The notes below the pieces were generated by a model. It saw only the letters and a list, made by a program, of their open reading frames with translations. It had not been told where the DNA came from and did no database searches. The translations under genes were made by a program, and so were the position numbers. A DNA stretch of 64,000 nt. Source: Corythucha ciliata. Its lineage: Eukaryota; Arthropoda; Insecta; Hemiptera; Tingidae. This document shows, piece by piece, positions 1 to 13,160 of this stretch. The DNA lies in contig CM075941.1 of assembly GCA_038030265.1 (NCBI GenBank), positions 15,810,001-15,874,000 of the forward strand. Reading direction: 5' to 3'. Numbering within the stretch: position 1 is the stretch's first letter; each line of letters opens with the position of its first letter.

Positions 1-1120
1 CGAAACGTTATAGTTCGAGCAAAGGAAATAGTTTCCTCATAAGGGATGACTATGAATTGGGGCCTAAATGTTTGAGAAAAATCACTCACTTGCGACTGAA
101 ATGGAGAAAAAGCTATTTCTTGATTTAACTTACAGACCTTAATTGAGAAAAACTGCTAACTTGCTGATTTGCTTTTTTTATGAGGCAAGTCCGCGGCCAC
201 GATTGAGAAAAAACGGTACCTTGCCGGAGAAACTTCTTGAAAAACTCTAATTCTTGCGTATACATGGAAGAATCGCTATTTCGCTACTTAAGTTAATAGC
301 AAGGTCTAATTTGCAGCCAAAACCTTAATAGCTAATTCGCGGTTAAATGTTTAGTAAGCTGTAATTCGTGGCTAAAAATTAGGAAAACTGATAGTTTGTG
401 GTTATTGAAATTGATAAAAAGTAAGCAAACTCGAGAAAAAGTGCTAATTAGCGGCTGAAACTGAGGACAAGCGAGATTTCGTGGCTAACGTGATAAAAAC
501 GCCCATTCCCGCTGCTCAATCATGGCTGAAAGTCGCGCATTGGCGGTTTAAATTATGAAAAAAAAAAAACAAAACAAAAAAACGCTTACTGCATGGCGTT
601 TAAACTAGTTTACATAAGTATAAATTCGGAGAAAAGTTTGAGCGTGTGGACGGGGGTTTAGCTGCAAATTAGAACTTTGCTTCAACATTGGCCGCAAAGA
701 AGTGTTTTTTCTGGGAACTAGCGAATTTTTCGCACATAGCAGTGAATGATCATTTTTCCCAAATTTTCACCGTGAAAATTAGCGCGTTGCTTCTATTTTG
801 GGCGCGAAAAAATGGTTTTTATCCATTTTATTCGCGGATTGCGAATTAGTGATGTGTTTCAATTTTATATTCACGAATAAGCACTTTTTCTCAAAAAAGG
901 TATGAAGTAGAAAAACCTCTGAATCGCAGGTAAAATTGCCAAAAAGCGCTTGACCTCGGCTCTAATTGAGAAAAAACGCTCGTTCGCTGCTAAAACTGAG
1001 AAAAAACGCTCGCTCACGGTGAGAGAAATAACTCATTTTAACCGTAACTCATTAAAACCGCCAATTCGCGGCTAAAATGGGACAAATAGAGGTCACTCGC
1101 GGCTCAAATTTAGAAAACAT
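1..1120 (-). repeat. Family A ~30-bp degenerate repeat block
   Basis: The unit reads AATTGAGAAAAACGCTAATT followed by CGCGGCTAA, about every 30 bases with much drift, so it is the reverse of the orientation called + here. Units differ by substitutions and small indels. No open reading frame resembles a protein. The block is cut by the left window edge. Confidence 0.8.
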
Positions 1121-3020
1121 ACCAATAGAATCTCCCTCGTCTGCGGGCACAATCGGTATGGACCGTAGCCTTGAGGAAAAGAAAGTAATGGAAGGAGTGA
1201 GATAGTGAGGAGAATCGAAGTAATCGATGCATTAACTGACCCTTAGAAATTCTAATAGTTTGAGCTTCTGTTATAAAGGGCTATATCTACATCGAATCAC
1301 TTTCTTCATCCAATACAAAAGCGCAGCTTTCAACCCCCCCCCCTCCCCACACTTTGATCTGTCATTATGACCCACTTCCAAGGATCTTTAAAAGGGTTCA
1401 ATGCCCAATGTCAACATCATTTCACTTTGTATACTGTGACTTGAGTTCAATGACTGTGAATACGACAAGCCCTCTTTTTGAGTTGAAGAATTCGCCTTCT
1501 TTCTTCCTCACGAAGGGAAAAAATTACCGTCATCTTACCCGTCAGACTTAAGTGACATTTAACGGAATTTGTGAAATAACTCAGCCGATTCACGGAAGAA
1601 TGTAATTTTGCGTGGGACTGCTCTACGTTTGTTGAGCTTTTAAAAATGTTGTTTTCGAACACGAAGGAAATATCTAGTCGTCCTAACTTTAAGAGAGAAA
1701 GGTCGTGGATGTGAATTCTTCCCAAAGTTTTACTCCTACTCCCTGTACTCCTACAATTTTCCTGTAACTTCGGCCTTCCTGTGATTATTTCCCAAGTAGC
1801 TTAACGCTCTCCTCCCCCTCCTCCAAACAACATCCCGTTATTTTGACGAGAGCATATCCATAGGTCCTATGTGTGCGGAGTGATGAGCACAGTCCGCCGT
1901 CATGGTTGCGGTATTACAGTAATGCGCTGTGGGCGGCCCAAAAGGTTTATCTGATCTCCTCGGTTGAACAATGGCACACTTCAAGGAATTTAATTATCGA
2001 GGAAAACGGCGTGTAATGTGGAAAACAAAGATTCCTAGGTGTACGTGAACGTCCGCCCGCTGAAAAAAAAAATGTCATAAACGTCCAGACCGGTCAGAAA
2101 AATATTCCCGGTACCTTAATTTGAAGGATAAAAAAAATATAAAGGTCATGGTTTGTAAATCCTAGGCATTAACCTTTATCCTTTTACCGACCCGGCACGT
2201 AAGTGCATTTCTACCTTAACCACCCATGAAACAGGTAGGAGGGATAAAGCTGACCCTGGAGCGTTTCAGCAGCCATTTGATATTTTTCTGACGCTTCTTT
2301 TTTTTTTGTAAGGAAGAAAAAAGGAAAAAATAGGCAGTTTCCTTCCAGGATTCCTCTGAAATTGTAATATATCGGGCAGGACTCCCACTCCCCCTTCCAG
2401 CATTTTTCAACTTAACAGGTATCTAGACCAAGAATTTCGACGAAAGAGCTTTTAATGGAGCTACCTTGTTGAAGAAAAGAGCGTGTAAAAGGTCCGGTAA
2501 AGTCTGCATTACGTTAAAAGTGAAAACTTCTACTCAGTGATAATGGTGTTCTTGAGTTTTTGTCTCACTCTCTACCCCTCCTCCCTGTTCCCACCACGCA
2601 AACTTCAGCTTCCTTATCTCTCTCGTATAGAGGAACTCTTTTTTAAACTTGAAGGTTGTGGGTGCTTCATTCATATTTTTATTGTGATAAGGGCGACCTT
2701 GTAGAGTCGGTTTGACTTCCGTACGATGCTATAATTATAGGGCTGACTACCTGGGATAAAATCCCTGTCAACCCTTAAAAGCAAGAGCTAATAGCTTTAC
2801 TGCCTCTGTAAAGGGACTCCATTCCGTTATTTCTTATGGCTAGGTTTTCTTTACCTATTTCCCTTGTCGCCAACTTTATTTTCATTTCTATTTTCATTTA
2901 AAAGTCCCGAACCTCATGACGATTTGAACCGGTTCGACTGGTCTGCAGAGTATGCTTGGCATCCCGGGGAGTTCAGGCCTTTAATGACAACTTTTCCTAT
3001 TTTTTGGGCTAAATTGACAG
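1121..3020. other. Gene-free interval
   Basis: No coding or RNA gene is recognised. A C-run near 1337 and several A/T homopolymers are the only notable features. The open frames here are short and of low complexity. Confidence 0.5.
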
Positions 3021-3029
3021 TTATTGCTC

Positions 3030-4230
3030 ATAGTATTCAAGTTTTCGGCAGAAAAAAAATGTTGGCCCACAATTGGATTCATTGAACTGATGAAAACTAG
3101 TTTCGACGCAAAACACAAAAATATTTCCTTCCCATCCCACGGGGCTCTTTTAAAAATCAAATTTTGTGAGCTCCACTATCTTAAACGCTTTCCACCGCCA
3201 ATTCCGCAAATTTTCCCATTTAAAAACTAGATTTTGTTGGGTTGACACTTTTCTTATAAATTTGTAATTCTAGCTCGGAGAAAGACCAATTTCATGGGGA
3301 AAAATTTTGTTAGGTTTGCTCACTCAGGGCTCAGAGAACCAATTTCTTCGATTTCGCACCAAGAAAACAAACATTTTGCGGATATTACCTCAATGTGGAC
3401 TTGTAATTTCGTGAGTCTGCCAGTTTGTCGTGTTCTGCTCCTTGAAAACAACAATTTCGCAGGGTTTTTTCTCTCTATAAATGACAATTTTACGGCTTTG
3501 GATCCTTGAAACAACAATTTCGCGGGTTTTGTTCCTTTAAAACAATTATCACGCGGAGTTATGTTCCATAAAGAAAAAACGTTTTTGCAATTTGGTACTT
3601 TAAAAAACAAAATTTTGTGATTTTAGCTCCAAAAAAAACCTAATTTTGTTGGGTTGGCTCACTTGAATTTTGCTTCAGCAAAAGTCAATTTTTTCGAGTT
3701 TCTAGAAATAATTTCGTGGAGTTGGATTTAAAAAAATCGCTATGTGAAGCCTTCAAAACTATAGAATTTTGCAAGTTTACCTGTTTCGTGAAACAAATTA
3801 GCGGGTTTCGCTCCAAGAAAACGACAATTTTGCGGGTTATTTCTCCTTAAAAACAAAAATTTAATGGATTGTGCTCCTTAAAAAAAAAAACAACAATTTC
3901 GCGGCTTTTGCTCCCTAAAAACAACAAACTTCGCTGTTTTTGCTGAAAGAATCATGTGGGGTTCGTTCGATTACAAAATCAAGTTGGCACTGGCACCTTG
4001 AAAGTCAAATATCGCGGATTCAGCTTAAAAGAAACCCGATTTCTCGGGGTTGGCCCATTGGGGATTGAAGATAACCAATTTTGTAGATTTCTCACCTGGA
4101 AAGTCAAAATCAAAATTTCACTGATTTTTACAGTCCCTATGCAACTAATTTTGTGGAGTAGGATAATATAAATGAAAAACCATTTCACTTTGCGGATTTG
4201 TTTCATTTAGAAAACATTTTTGCATTTCTG
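3030..4230 (+). repeat. Family B ~30-bp degenerate repeat block
   Basis: The motif CTCCTTGAAAACAACAATTT plus CGCGGGTTTTG recurs about every 30-35 bases. It is the same family that fills the two hAT-like elements at 37599 and 42351. Several short open frames run through it, but they arise from the repeat composition and show no protein features. Confidence 0.75.
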
Positions 4231-4406
4231 AGCAAAAAGGCAGGAATCCATGGCGTAAGAGTAGTGAGTTTCTATCATAAAAATTTCAGATGTCATAGTC
4301 AAATGTAGACGGTTTCAGGGCGGTGGAGGGGAGCGTCGTAGCCCATTTACTCAGTTACTGGGATGTGCATCATCGTAACTTTCCGGTTTGGGTGGCCAAC
4401 TTACAT

Positions 4407-4546
4407 TAGAGAGATTTTGCGAACAGCTCCACTAACGCTAACGTTAATGCTATTCACATTTCAACCAACGAAATGTTTACTACCCTAGCAACGCGTACAC
4501 AAAAATTAACTTTAGCATTTACGGGACTGTTTGCAAAATCTATCTA
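4407..4546. mobile_element. MITE with imperfect terminal inverted repeats
   Basis: AGATTTTGCGAACAG at 4412-4426 is matched, inverted and with one mismatch, at 4527-4541. Similarity extends outward a few more bases on both sides (TAGAG / TAGAT). The 140-bp interior has CTAACGCTAACG and TTTCAACCAACG and no coding capacity. A diverged relative with a TTTTAGCA inverted end and similar interior lies near 42968-43108. Superfamily is not assignable from this. Confidence 0.6.
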
Positions 4547-4559
4547 TTTTTGAGGCAAA

Positions 4560-5960
4560 ATTTGGAGTTTTTACATCGGCAAACCAACCTATTGTATTGA
4601 AAGTTTCTTTTTTGTAGGTACAGTCCACTTTGGTATGAAATCGACAGTATTTTATCCGGCTCCTTTCGATTCATTCCACGAAATTATTCACTGTCGCGTG
4701 TAAGCGACAGAAAGAGAGAAATAAATAAAATGTTTCTGGTGCCATGTTGCTTCGCGTTCTCTTCCCCACAACTTCACAAGAGACGGCGAGAGATAGAATG
4801 AGAGAGAGACTCCCCTTTGCGCGTTTTACTGGAGAGGTCAGGAGATCGAGGTCACCCAGGAGAGAGCTGGCGAGGAAAAGAATGCCACTCTTCCAGAATA
4901 ATAGCGTGGAAGCTGGAAAGGATAAGGATTCGTGGGGAGAGGAGTTTGGTATGGTGAGGGGGGATGGTGTTCTCCTTCTTCGTTGCCCTTGAGGCCTTGG
5001 CCTGTACCTCCTCGCCTTCCCACCCCTATCTAAGCAACATTATTTATCCTTCACTTTTGCCTTTTTTTTTTCAAACCGGCAATTACCTCTCTTTTGGGCT
5101 GTTATAAATACCTCTTCGTATGAATCAATATTGTTAAGTAATTACCGAATAAAAATGTTTTTCAGGCCCATAAAAGTAGAATTGCTTAGTTTCTTCAATA
5201 TTTATACTTTGAACCCAGTATTGCACGCAATTCTACTCTATATGTATACGAGAATGTCAATAGTTCACAGGCCAATATCCCAACTATTTCTAGATCGAAA
5301 AAAAAATCGTTCAAACAATTATGATCGAAAAGTTGGGTCACCGCGAGAAAGCACTGTTTGCCCCCCCCCCCTCTTCACCATATAGCGTTCTTGACTTGAC
5401 CTCGGTGCCACCCATTTCGAATAAAATGGGTCGATAATGTTTTGGCGTTATTAGGGTTTATATCAAAAACGTAACAACAAAACTCGCGGTAATTAGACTT
5501 TCTCAGTTGGCTGATCTAATTGTCTTGTTATTGTGGAATGTAAAATGTATAATTATTGTTTGGAGAGATAACGATCCTTAGGGGAGAAGGGCCGCGCGTG
5601 TGACCAGTGGCGATCGAATTGACCATTGTAGATCCCCAGAGAGTCACTCCTTTCACCGAATCAACACAGTTTGTCGCCCTCCTCCCATCTCCAACTAATT
5701 CAATTCATCGCCTTCCAACTGATAGCGCTGCTAACTCTGAGAGAGTTTAACTTCAAACCCACTTGTTGGGTGGGGCCTGTTCACGGTTTGGGTATCCGCA
5801 CTCATCGAATAAAATGATCAGATGTGATCGGGGGCATGCCCGCGGAGTGGTTCGATTGCAGGGCTGGATCGCAAAAGTCCCCCCCCCCCACCGTTTGTAA
5901 CTGAAACGCAGTACCAAGATGCAAAAAATGAGTCAATCAGGTTGACACCCGTCCAGGATA
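4560..5960. other. Gene-free interval
   Basis: A purine-rich stretch (about 4770-4990) gives a 82-residue Arg/Glu-rich open frame with no recognisable homology or gene context. C-runs occur at about 5364 and 5880. I see no supported gene. Confidence 0.5.
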
Positions 5961-5969
5961 TTGGCACCA

Positions 5970-6655
5970 TCATCTTATGGGTTCCGCAAAAATTAGCACT
6001 TCCCAAAAGTAGATTTTGCGGATTTGACTCGTTCATATACAAAGTGTATAGGCATTTTTGCACTACGCGCTGTTCGCTCTTCCAAAACCAAATTTCTTGG
6101 ATTATTGGCCCTTTCCAAATTTCGAGGATTTGCGCTTTTAAAAGACTCATTTTTTTGGCTTCAGCCTCTCTGTATATTTTTTTTTTCAATTTAAAAAACT
6201 GAATAGGCTCGTACGAAAACCCAATGTAGTGATTTTGGCTCCTTCAAACCCCAATTTCACGAATTGCTACTTCAAGCCACAACGCGTGTTTCAACTCTCT
6301 CGAGACCGAAAGTTTCGTGACCTTAGCTCTATCTAAAATCATTTTGCTAATTCAAAAACCAAATTCACGGATTTCGGTTAGGGTAGCCCAAAATAAACTT
6401 AATTTCGTTATTTTTGCCCTTGCAAACAATATTTTCGCGGATGTTACCTCTTCAAACCCCCAATTTTACGGATTTGTCTCGTTCAAATCCTGATTTCAGA
6501 AAATTTTGCACGTACAGAAACACAATTTCAAATTCAAGCTCTAATTTCGGCTGGCATTTGCTCTTTCAAAATCAAATCGATTGGATTTGGCTCCTTCAAA
6601 TCCTAATATTTACGCTTTATGAGAACCCAAATATTGCTTTAGCCCTTTCTGCCAT
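5970..6655 (+). repeat. Family B repeat block
   Basis: Units such as CTCCTTCAAATCCTAATATT and CTTTCAAAATCAAATCGATT recur about every 30 bases. The block ends in a poly-A stretch near 6657-6687, beyond which the repeat type changes to family A. Confidence 0.7.
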
Positions 6656-6689
6656 TAAAAAAAACAAAAAAAAAAAAAAAAAAAAAACG

Positions 6690-7000
6690 CGCCAATTCGC
6701 ATGGATATGTGAAGAAAACCGCTAACTTACGGGTGAATTTGAGAAATAACGGTGATGCATGGCTATAAAATTGAGAAAAAGCAGCAGTCGATCGCTCAGA
6801 TGGGTCACCCTTGCATTGAGAAAACGCCAACACGTTGTTTCTAGAGGCCACAGTGTGACTTGATTTGGGAAAAAACGATAATTTGTATGGATAAAAAGTT
6901 AATAAAATCGCTAATTCACGGAGAAAAAGGGGGAGAAATCGCTAATTTCACATGTTGAAGTTGACAAAAAGCTCTTGAAAAAAAAAAAAAAAAAAAAACG
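6690..7000 (-). repeat. Family A repeat block (short)
   Basis: GAGAAAAACGCTAATTCGC-type units in the minus orientation, bracketed by poly-A runs at about 6657-6687 and 6978-6998. From about 7005 to 7140 the sequence returns to family B-like units, so this is an A island inside B. Confidence 0.6.
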
Positions 7001-7319
7001 AAATCTCGCGGACCAATTTAAAAACATCAAGCTCCAATTTGCGGCTTTGTTTCACAAAAGCAGTGAGTTTCAGTGGCTGGAAATCAATCTTGTGGGGTCG
7101 CCTAATTCAACAACTAATTTTGCAGATTTTTCATACCGAATAAACCATTTACGCAGGTCTGAAAATGGAGGTCGCAAGATGACCAAAACCCCAATGTCTC
7201 GAATTACGCTTCTCCAAAATCTTAAATCGACAGCTTACAGTACGGTGATAAAATTAGCGTGGTTGTGCGAAAATCACAATGGCAGTACCTACTAGAATCG
7301 CCATTTTTTGTTGAAGTCA

Positions 7320-7733
7320 TGGAATGGAAATTTCATCCTGAAACTGGCGATTTTACCTCCAAACAGAAGTTTTTAACCAAAAATGCAAGTTTCCACCCAG
7401 AACAATTCTGGTAATTACCAATTTCCGGTGATTACCATCAGAAAACTGAAGTTTTCACTACGAAACTGCCGATTTCCCTCTGAAAAAAATTTTTGGTTTT
7501 ACCTCAAAACAAAAAATTTCGTCAGAGTTTTTGGGAAAACGTCAGTGTTGGTGAGATATTGTCAGTTTTGGAGTAAAATATCAAGTTTTGGGGTACAATA
7601 TACAGTTTTGGGGTAAAATAACTAACAGTCAGGGTAAAATCGTCAGTTTAGGTATGTTACGTGAGTTATTGGAATGAATTCGTTAAGTTTTGAGGTTAAA
7701 ACCGTCATTTTTCGGATAAAGTTTTCAGTTTTA
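7320..7733 (+). repeat. Family C ~20-bp repeat array, left part
   Basis: GTCAGTTTTGGGGTAAAAT-type units at close to 20-bp spacing (clearest at 7548-7740). The array is interrupted at 7732 by the DD82E transposon and resumes at 9344. Joining the flanks across one TA restores an intact unit. Confidence 0.8.
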
Positions 7734-9343
7734 TACTGCGTTCATCGTAAGAGTGAACGCTGTTGGCGCAGGTGGGTGGTTCCCCACGGTTTAGGAGGGA
7801 AATTTTACGCGAAAGACGGGCTTGGGTCTACTGCAAGCCAAAATGATGACAACCATGTTGGGAACTCTCTACGCTCTCTACTCCTACAGCTCCTCGAGCT
7901 CTCTACTTTTACAGCCCCTTGAGCTTTCAGTTTTTCACTTTTAGAACCAACAAACTTTGTGTTTGCACCCGTGCACTCTTTGATTGAGTTGCTTATAGGT
8001 CGGATACAAAAATTACAGCAAAGAGTCAATTTATTCACGATAATGTCTTCATTTTTTTCACAAATATTATGTTTTTCTGATACGCTTATTTTTTTTTATA
8101 GTTATCGCCGCTAGGCGTTACAACGTCGTAATAAAACACGCAAACATTAATTATAAAAGTAGGCAACATTCATCCAAAATTAAGGAACATTGATGACTAG
8201 AAGTTTTTTATTTTATTTTTATTTAATATTTTAGTTAGTCGTCGTCACTTTTTGAACTTTCGCCAGCACTGTCATCTCTTATGATGAGCCGCGGTAAGTC
8301 GTCAGTCAATTCGTCCAAGATATCGTCAGTCTCCCATAATTTATTTTTTCCCACGATGACATGTTTGACGAGTTCCGCCAGTTGTCTGCTGTGACCCTCT
8401 CAGTGCCTTCTTCGAGAAGCTTCTTCACATCATACAATTTGAAAGAAGTATTATTTTTATTGACGTGTCCCTTGACCATTGCCCATGCCAGCTCTATTGG
8501 GTTTAGCTCGCAATGGTATGGTGGAAGTCTTAGGACAGTCTTGTCATATTGTTCTGCAACCTCGTCGACAATATACCTCTCGTAGTTCCCTTTCAACTGT
8601 TTGGTGAGTTCCAGGAGTTCTGGCTTCAACATAGTAGCATCTGCTTCTTGACCCTTGCTTGTAATCCATTCCATGATTGCTGCTTTTTTCCACGATGAGT
8701 TTGGTATTTTCTCAGCTTTCATTGAGTGATAAGGAGCGTTGTCCATGACAATCACGGCGTTGTTCTCCAGCAGAGGAAGAGTTGTTGTAAACCATTCCAG
8801 AAAGTTACCGCAATTCATTTCGTCGTGGTAGTCAGACAATTTTTTTTTTAAAGACAATTTCGTCTTCTTGTACGAAAACACCGTCCATTGTCAAATAGAG
8901 TCTATGCAACTTGATTCCGGATGTGCTAATTGCGTAAAGGATGCAGGAAAAACGAGCAAAATTTCCGAAGAACAGGTAAGTAGGAAAAACGAAACGGAAT
9001 TTACAGGTCGGGATAATCGGAGAAAATAAAAACGAAAAAATGACAAGGAAAAGTTAGACAAGCTAACAGAGGGAGCGTCCTGAAAAGGACGTTTGAAATA
9101 ATCAGGAAAGTCAGGAAGTCAGAAATAGTAAAAAAGGAAATCACACAAACGCACCAGAACACAGCTTAATAGCAAGTGAAACAAAGAAAATACTTCATAA
9201 GTCCTCCTCAAGTTAGTTTCTAGATTAGTTGTGCACAGACTGAGAGGTCCGGTTACAACGAAGAGGGAAAAAAAGTAGGAGGAGCCTGCGTGAAAATAAC
9301 GAAAATGGGTTCAAGAGCGTTCACTCTTACGATGAACGCAGTA
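7734..9343 (-). mobile_element. Tc1/mariner element of the DD82E (Sailor) type, internally decayed
   Basis: A perfect 30-bp inverted repeat (7732-7761 and 9316-9345) bounds the element. The outermost TA on each side is the expected IS630-Tc1-mariner target duplication. Each terminal repeat is itself a partial palindrome (GCGTTCA...TGAACGC). The only coding remnant is the transposase fragment at 8235-8881 on the minus strand; the rest is non-coding. Length is about 1.6 kb. The insertion point is inside a family C array. It cannot be autonomous because the transposase lacks its N-terminal part. Superfamily assignment is from the TA/TIR structure plus the catalytic spacing in the remnant. Confidence 0.85.
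8235..8881 (-). pseudogene. Truncated, frameshifted DD82E transposase
   Basis: The conceptual minus-strand product has the DDE hallmarks VIVMDNAPYHS and LPPYHCELNPIELAW. Exactly 82 residues separate the second catalytic Asp (MDN) from the catalytic Glu (NPIE), the spacing that defines the DD82E/Sailor group. The sequence between holds the insertion typical of this group. The DNA-binding helix-turn-helix region and the first catalytic Asp are missing: the readable frame opens just before DYHDEMN. After TADNWR (about 8365) the family-like reading continues in another frame (AELVKHVIVGKNKLWETDD) and ends in an acidic tail at the stop at 8235-8237, so there is a one-base frameshift. A fossil, not a functional enzyme. 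Confidence 0.85.
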
Positions 9344-9930
9344 TAGAGTAAAATCTTCCCTTTTCGGTTGAAACAAAGTTCTTTGCATGGACAAATAAAG
9401 TTTTTCAGGGTAAAATATTCAATTTTGAGGAGGAACCATACTAAAAGTTTAGGTGCAAAATCGCCAGTTTTGTATGGTGACAGCATTATTTTGACAAAAC
9501 ACCAGCTTTGGCGTGAAATCGTCAGTTTTGGTGTAATGCCGTCTCATTTTTTAAAGAAATCTTCAGTATTGTGGTGAAACTGTCTGTTTTGGGTTGAAAT
9601 CGTCTGAGTTTTCAAGTCAGAGTCGTATAAATTCGGCGTAAAATCATCCGTTTTGGAGGGAAAGGTCAGTTATGGCGTGAAATTGCCGTTTTGGAGTAAA
9701 ATACCCAGTTCTGGGTTGGTTACGCCAGTTGTCGTCTCATTTGGGAAGAAATCGTCAATATTGTGGTGAAATCGTCGGTGAAATCATCAGTTTTACTGTA
9801 TTACGTGAGTTTTTGGGGTAAAATCGCCAGTAGTTTTGGTGTTTGGGGGGGAGGGATGGATGTCTACTTCGGTATGAAATATTCAGTTTCAGCGTAAAAT
9901 TTTCAGTTTTGGGTTGACAAATGCGTTTTT
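9344..9930 (+). repeat. Family C repeat array, right part
   Basis: It continues the array broken by the DD82E insertion. AAATCGTCAGTTTTGG units run to about 9915 and are followed by CACGTCTCTCAG (about 9931), which also follows the array in the 61859-62753 copy. This suggests the whole 7320-9945 block is a third copy of that element. Confidence 0.75.
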
Positions 9931-9959
9931 TCACGTCTCTCAGACGACGTTGAAAGATC

Positions 9960-11570
9960 GTCCCCGCGGGTATTCGCTCTCGCCTTGTTGTGCCCCTGCG
10001 GCGATGGGTATACATTCGTGAGGTTATTAGCTTTTATATTCTTCGTGTAGCTTTTAAACTATTAATTAAGTGTGAAACTTGGCTTCAAAACTTGTAATTT
10101 TATATTTTAAGACGTGAACTATTCGGCTGAAGTCCACGGACGTTTTTAGCACTCATATCCCAATGGTCGACACTCAGTGAGGTCGTTTTTGCACAGAGGG
10201 AGCTCTGCGGTAGAGCGAAATAATTGCAAGGCTTTAATTAAAAAGCAGAATTCCCTAATTGATTCAAGTTTTCTGGTGAGAGAGGTTGTGATGGGGGGGG
10301 GGGGATCATAAAGCAAACTCAAACATAGCTCTACGTTTAGTACTCCGCCAGACAAGATCTGATCCACAGGCTTTTTTGTCTGTTCAGACGTTATATACGC
10401 AACCCCAGTCACTGTCCAGGAAGTTCAATTTAAGTTTTTCCACTCTGTCTTTCTCTCTCTCCGAGAAAAGGCGAAGGGACAGGTATAGCGAATAAACAAG
10501 AAGGAACGTTCCCTGCTCGTTTGTTTTCTTTGGTGACGAGGGGTGTGGAAGGAAAGACCCGGTGAAAATCGGGAAATGAGAGAGAAGTACAGGAAAAGGA
10601 GGAAGCTCCGTCTTAAAAACTCGTGTTTCACTCCCTCGTAATTTATTCTTTTACAAACGTTTTTCACCCTCTCCATTCGAAGCATTTCAGTTTAGGCACA
10701 CACTCATACACATTCTTAAACATGGCGAGAAAGAGGAAGCCTTTTAAAATTATCTGTCTTAAAATATTCCGCCTCTTTTGGAAAAGGCGCTTTACGCTCC
10801 ATTGTCGAACATAATCTGTTTAGTCATGAGGAATGAAGTTGACTACCTGTGAAACAGAACCCAGCCATCTTTAACGTGCTACTTTTTGTCCAATTTAACT
10901 TTAGACTAATTAAAAGGTAGCGTCGGTAAACCCCTTTTTTATTAATTTATTCAATGGTGGGGAGAGGTGTGACGTGGACGAGGAAGAAATGACGGTAAAT
11001 CCTGCTAATAAAACATGAAAGGGTAATATTAGAGAGCGAGAGAGAGAGATAATAATTTTTTTTTTTTCGTCTTTCTGCTCGGTTGGTTACACTCCGTCGT
11101 AAAAAGGACCGACTTTATTTAACTGCGTGATCTTATCCCTTGAAAGGGCTTACTCTTCTGTTTGTAGAACTGATTGTTGGGCGGAGTTGAAAAGGGAAAA
11201 GAATGGTGGTGGGTGGGGTGAGGGGTTGAATTTAGCGCCTCTGCTTGCCCTTAACTTCTTGGGGAGAAGTTATTTTTCGTCACATAAGTAATACGTCAAG
11301 TGCAGTGCATGGTCGACTGGTTGTCTTTATCTTTTCCCACAGTTTCCCCCATTCATTTGCAGTAAGCCCTGGGAAAATGTCCTCGAAGACGAAAATCCTC
11401 ATTTAACCCAAAAGAGGTTGCGTCTGATAATACTGTAGGTAGTTTTTTTTTTCTTTCGGTCTCATCTGGCCGTTACAGTCACTGACAGACAGTCTTAAAG
11501 GATTGCAGGCATAGGCACGTGGTGGGCCACGCAAGCAATTGTCCTAAACTCCAAGGAAAAGTCTATCTGG
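9960..11570. other. Gene-free interval
   Basis: Holds a G-run at about 10294-10305, a short GA microsatellite near 11032-11049 and a T-run. Open frames are short and overlapping, and none is convincing. Confidence 0.5.
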
Positions 11571-11579
11571 CCCACTCAA

Positions 11580-13160
11580 AGCTTGAAGTTGCCTCCAGAA
11601 ACGTGAATTAGCGATTTTTCACTTCTAGCCATGAATTATGCTTTTTCTCAATTTAAGGCACGAATTTTCCTCGATAAACCACGAATTGCATTTTTTTTTT
11701 TTTTTTTTTTCAATTCTAGCCACGATTAGACGATTTTTCTCCATTTTAAGAACAAGAACAAGACAGTTGCCGCCAGAAACCTCGAATTGACTTTTTCTCA
11801 ACTTTAGCTGTGCGAATCATCGCCTTTTCCCAAGTTAAACCACGAATTATAGCTTTTCCTGATTTTAGCTAAAATTACTGAATTATTGACACGACGAACC
11901 CAAAAATCAGGCGACGCGTTCAATCCCTCTGACCTCCCTGGCGCGTTTTCTGAGTCCCCAAAAATTCCCGAAAATAAGGGGAGGGGGGAGATAGTTTGAA
12001 AAGCCGCACTGAAACCGAGAAAATCTACCAAATCGATGACAAAGCAAAACGTTCATTTTGGCAAACTCAAGAGGTACCTGGCAATCATGACATCTTTAAC
12101 CGGGAACGGATTATCGCTAGTTTTCCTAGTCTTGGCACTGCGATTGAGCGTTTTTTTTTTTTTTTTTTTCTCCTTCATCTTTATCAACAAATTTCAATAT
12201 GCGTTGATTTTAGCGAAGTTGCCGCCAGAAACCTTGAATTGGCGTTTTCTCAATTTTTCACCAGCTCCCTATGAAGTCACCGTTCAGATTGAGACGCGAA
12301 TTGGCGTTTTTCCAACACTACAGAGCTTCTTCTCAATTTCAACGGTGAATTAGCGATTCGTCTCCATTTTAGCCGCGCGTTAGCGATTTTTCCCAATATT
12401 CGTCATAAATTAGCGTTTTTTGCTAATTGGCCACGAAATGGCTTCCGGAAACCGCGGCTTGCTATTTTCTCAATTTTCTTTGAATTAGCAAATTTGTTCA
12501 AATTATAACCCTCAATTAGCCATTCATCTTGATAAAACAGCACGTTAGCGTGTTTAATAACTTTAGCCGCTAAAATGACATATTTTCCTATATTTCAGCC
12601 CCGAATTAAGAGTTTTTCCCCAATTTTCGACGCGAATTACCTAGTTTTTTCTAAATTTGCGATTTTTTTTCTTTTTTTATATTTTTAAAACTTACTTTTT
12701 GGCACTAAGTTACCTTCAGAAGCGGCGAATTTGACGTTTCCTCCGTTTTTAAACCTTGAGTTAGGGTTTTTTTCCTTAATTTGGCGCTTCTTCTCAATTT
12801 TATCGGTGTGTTAGCCGCTAATTAATGATTAGCGCTTTTTCTGATTCTTTCGTGGTAAATTCGTGTTTTTCCCAACGCTATCGAGCCATTTTTCTGAATT
12901 TCATCCACAAATTAACACTATTTCTTTATTAGCTTAGAATTGAGTGATATTTTTCGATTTTATTAGCTAATGAATTAGCGCTTTTTCTCAGTTTGAGCCG
13001 CGAACTTGCCTTCAGAAGCCGAAAATGGTTGTTTCCGTACTTATAGCCTGTAATTAGCCCTTTTTCTGTATTTTATGGAAACTTTAGCAACGAAGTAGGT
13101 AAGTATTTTTCTTATAGTTTTACCCGTCATTTAGCGCATTTCCTCACTTCTGTCCGTGAA
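11580..13160 (+). repeat. Family A block, plus half of an inverted array
   Basis: Units TTAGCGATTTTTCTCAATTT + TAGCCGC recur about every 30 bases. A secondary motif, GTTGCCTCCAGAAACC-like, recurs (about 11587, 11767, 12218, 12710, 13005), giving a higher-order pattern. It is followed by a minus-oriented half at 13380-14100. A second copy of the same inverted arrangement lies at 32590-33960. Confidence 0.8.

Noticed and set aside
4744..4992. 82-codon Arg/Glu-rich open frame
   Set aside because: Low-complexity purine-rich DNA, no domain, overlapped by an opposite-strand frame of similar length.
7674..8038. Short open frames within the left part of the DD82E element
   Set aside because: They span the TIR and non-coding interior; none matches a transposase domain.
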